From DATCLS01 sp035265325 (GTDB lineage Bacteria > Actinomycetota > Acidimicrobiia > Acidimicrobiales > VFJN01), in NCBI GenBank assembly GCA_035265325.1, contig DATFOS010000125.1, positions 1 through 16,143 of the forward strand: a stretch of DNA of 16,143 nt, read 5' to 3'. Position numbers and translations under genes: made by a program. Positions 14,985-16,143 of this stretch are shown here, one piece after another (the stretch's first letter is position 1; the number at the start of each line of letters is the position of its first letter). The notes below the pieces were generated by a model that saw only the letters and a program-made list of their open reading frames with translations, was not told the origin of the DNA and ran no database searches.

Positions 14985-16143
14985 CCGAGGGCGTCTCCCC
15001 CACCCCGGGGGCGGTCACGGAGGGCGACGCCGTGTCGCGGGTCGTCGCATGGGAAGGTGACGCCCGCAGTGAGGCCGGCGACGGGCCGCCGGCCGTTGCG
15101 GAGCGAGGCGATGGAGAGCGTGGGGGCGAGGTATCGGACGACGGTGAGTCGCGGCCTCGCCATGCCCGCCCGACCTCGCGCCGCGGCCGCGACCACGTCC
15201 GGCGCACCGGCTCGCACTCGGTGGTCGTCGTGCCGGGCGACGACGGCTACGTGCCGCGCCACGCCCGTCCACCGGGCGGGTCGGGCAGGCCCGCGTCGGC
15301 GGCGGGCACCGGCCTGGGCACCCGGGCCCGGGCGTGGGCGCGAGGGCGACCGCTCGTGCCGATGAGCCGCCGATCCGTCGAGCGGCGCCGGGCCTGGCTG
15401 GTCGTCGGTATGGCCGCGGCCGCCGCCACCGGGGCGGGGCTGTCGGTCGTCGGTGCCTCGGTCGTGCGCACCAGCACGGCCGGCCAGTACGTCGACTCGG
15501 CCATCGGGCCCGACGAACCCGGCTACCAGGCCTACGTGGTCGCCACGCCGACGCTGGCAGTCGTCCAGGCCGGGGCGGGCGGCGACCTGGCGGCCGTGGC
15601 GCTGCTCAGCCTGAACCCCGGCGACGACGGCGGCTCGGTGACGCTCGTCCCGCCCTCGGTCGTCGTGCCGGACGTCGCCGCCACGGGCGGGACCACGGAC
15701 GGCACCGGCGACGAGGGCTCCGGCGACGGCGAGGCGGCGGCCGACACGGCGGAGGGCACGTTGCCCGGCGCCGACCTGGCCGGCGGGACGGTCGCGGACG
15801 CCTACGACGGCGGCGGGGCCGACGCGGCGGTCGAGGCGGTCGCCGAACTGCTGGGCGTGGCCATCGACGGCGGCGTCGAGCTGGACGAGCAGGGCTGGGC
15901 GGACACGGTCGAGGGCGTCGGCCCGATCACGGTGTCGCTGCCCGAGTCGGCGGGCCAGTGGCCGGCGGGCGAGTCGAACCTCGACCCGGCCGACGTGGGC
16001 GCCTTCATGCTCGACCAGGCGGAGGGCGAAGGCGAGCTGGGCCTGCTCGACCGCCAGGCCGCCTTCTGGCGGTCGTGGCCTGCCGCGGTCGGGGCCGCCG
16101 GCGGCGAGGGCGGTGGTGGCGTCGAACTCGGCCGGCAGCCGGC
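14981..16143 (+). CDS. LytR-CpsA-Psr (LCP)-like membrane protein, 3' end cut by window edge
   Basis: An open frame of 387 codons with no stop before the window end. It starts with GTG overlapping the nadD stop (GTGA), so it is the fourth gene of the NAD operon. Residues 1-137 are an Arg/Gly/Pro-rich cytoplasmic tail. Residues 138-163 (AWLVVGMAAAAATGAGLSVV...) form one membrane helix, and the rest should face outward. The exterior part aligns by eye with the LCP domain: ALLSLNPGDDGGSVTLVPP (207-225), VADAYDGGGADAAVEAVAELLG (start 271) and GVELDEQGWADTVEGVGPI (start 298). LCP enzymes transfer polymers to peptidoglycan or other cell-wall sites. The usual IPRD after the second strand is VPPS here, and a Gly/Asp/Thr-rich insertion (231-262) follows, so catalysis is doubtful. 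Family call is moderately sure; function is open. Confidence 0.75.
   Translation, partial: MTEGVSPTPGAVTEGDAVSRVVAWEGDARSEAGDGPPAVAERGDGERGGEVSDDGESRPRHARPTSRRGRDHVRRTGSHSVVVVPGDDGYVPRHARPPGGSGRPASAAGTGLGTRARAWARGRPLVPMSRRSVERRRAWLVVGMAAAAATGAGLSVVGASVVRTSTAGQYVDSAIGPDEPGYQAYVVATPTLAVVQAGAGGDLAAVALLSLNPGDDGGSVTLVPPSVVVPDVAATGGTTDGTGDEGSGDGEAAADTAEGTLPGADLAGGTVADAYDGGGADAAVEAVAELLGVAIDGGVELDEQGWADTVEGVGPITVSLPESAGQWPAGESNLDPADVGAFMLDQAEGEGELGLLDRQAAFWRSWPAAVGAAGGEGGGGVELGRQP

Noticed and set aside
15057..15365. A 102-codon open frame inside the start of the LCP-like gene
   Set aside because: It lies in another frame of a longer open frame that is coupled to nadD and carries a membrane helix and LCP-like segments; its own sequence is low-complexity.

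Overview
The window is very GC-rich (mostly G/C third codon positions), with GTG starts, 4-base ATGA/GTGA overlaps and probable leaderless starts. It encodes a class II DAHP synthase, a ferredoxin-type sulfite reductase paired with an iron-sulfur APS reductase, and a nadD-LCP-like gene order. Together these point to a high-GC actinobacterium; a lineage such as Acidimicrobiia is my inference, not something the sequence proves. It reads as ordinary chromosome: I see no insertion sequence, phage gene, CRISPR array, tRNA or rRNA.

Layout, left to right. (1) Minus strand, 1-1774: a GH1 beta-glucosidase followed by the first 88 codons of a LacI-family repressor, with a clear promoter and overlapping LacI-type operator in front. 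(2) Plus strand, 2100-5054: a three-gene NitT/TauT-type ABC importer (ATPase, permease, lipoprotein), ending in a 13-bp hairpin. (3) Plus, 5284-5838: a small TetR-type regulator. (4) Minus, 5862-8323: sulfite reductase then APS reductase, overlapping by 4 bases. (5) Minus, 8436-9782: class II DAHP synthase, first enzyme of aromatic amino-acid synthesis. (6) Minus, 10023-10853: a sigma-70 family factor with a strong terminator behind it. (7) Plus, 10931-12352: an orphan NuoF-like flavo-iron-sulfur protein. (8) Plus, 12425 to the right edge: a tightly packed NAD operon, nicotinamidase (pncA), nicotinate phosphoribosyltransferase (pncB) and NaMN adenylyltransferase (nadD), coupled to a membrane-anchored LytR-CpsA-Psr-like protein cut by the window edge.

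How the genes work together: the first operon is probably induced by a beta-glucoside that releases the LacI-type repressor from its own promoter. CysH and the sulfite reductase carry out the two reductive steps APS to sulfite to sulfide. PncA, PncB and NadD are consecutive enzymes, encoded in reaction order, taking nicotinamide to NaAD.

I do not see a convincing new multi-gene system. The most unusual points are: a sulfite reductase with a complete set of four cluster-type cysteines in both halves; a sigma factor with a shortened region 3 and a non-canonical region 4.2 recognition helix; an LCP-like protein lacking the usual catalytic Arg-Asp motif; a NuoF homologue without NuoE or NuoG; and paired direct repeats upstream of the DAHP synthase gene.
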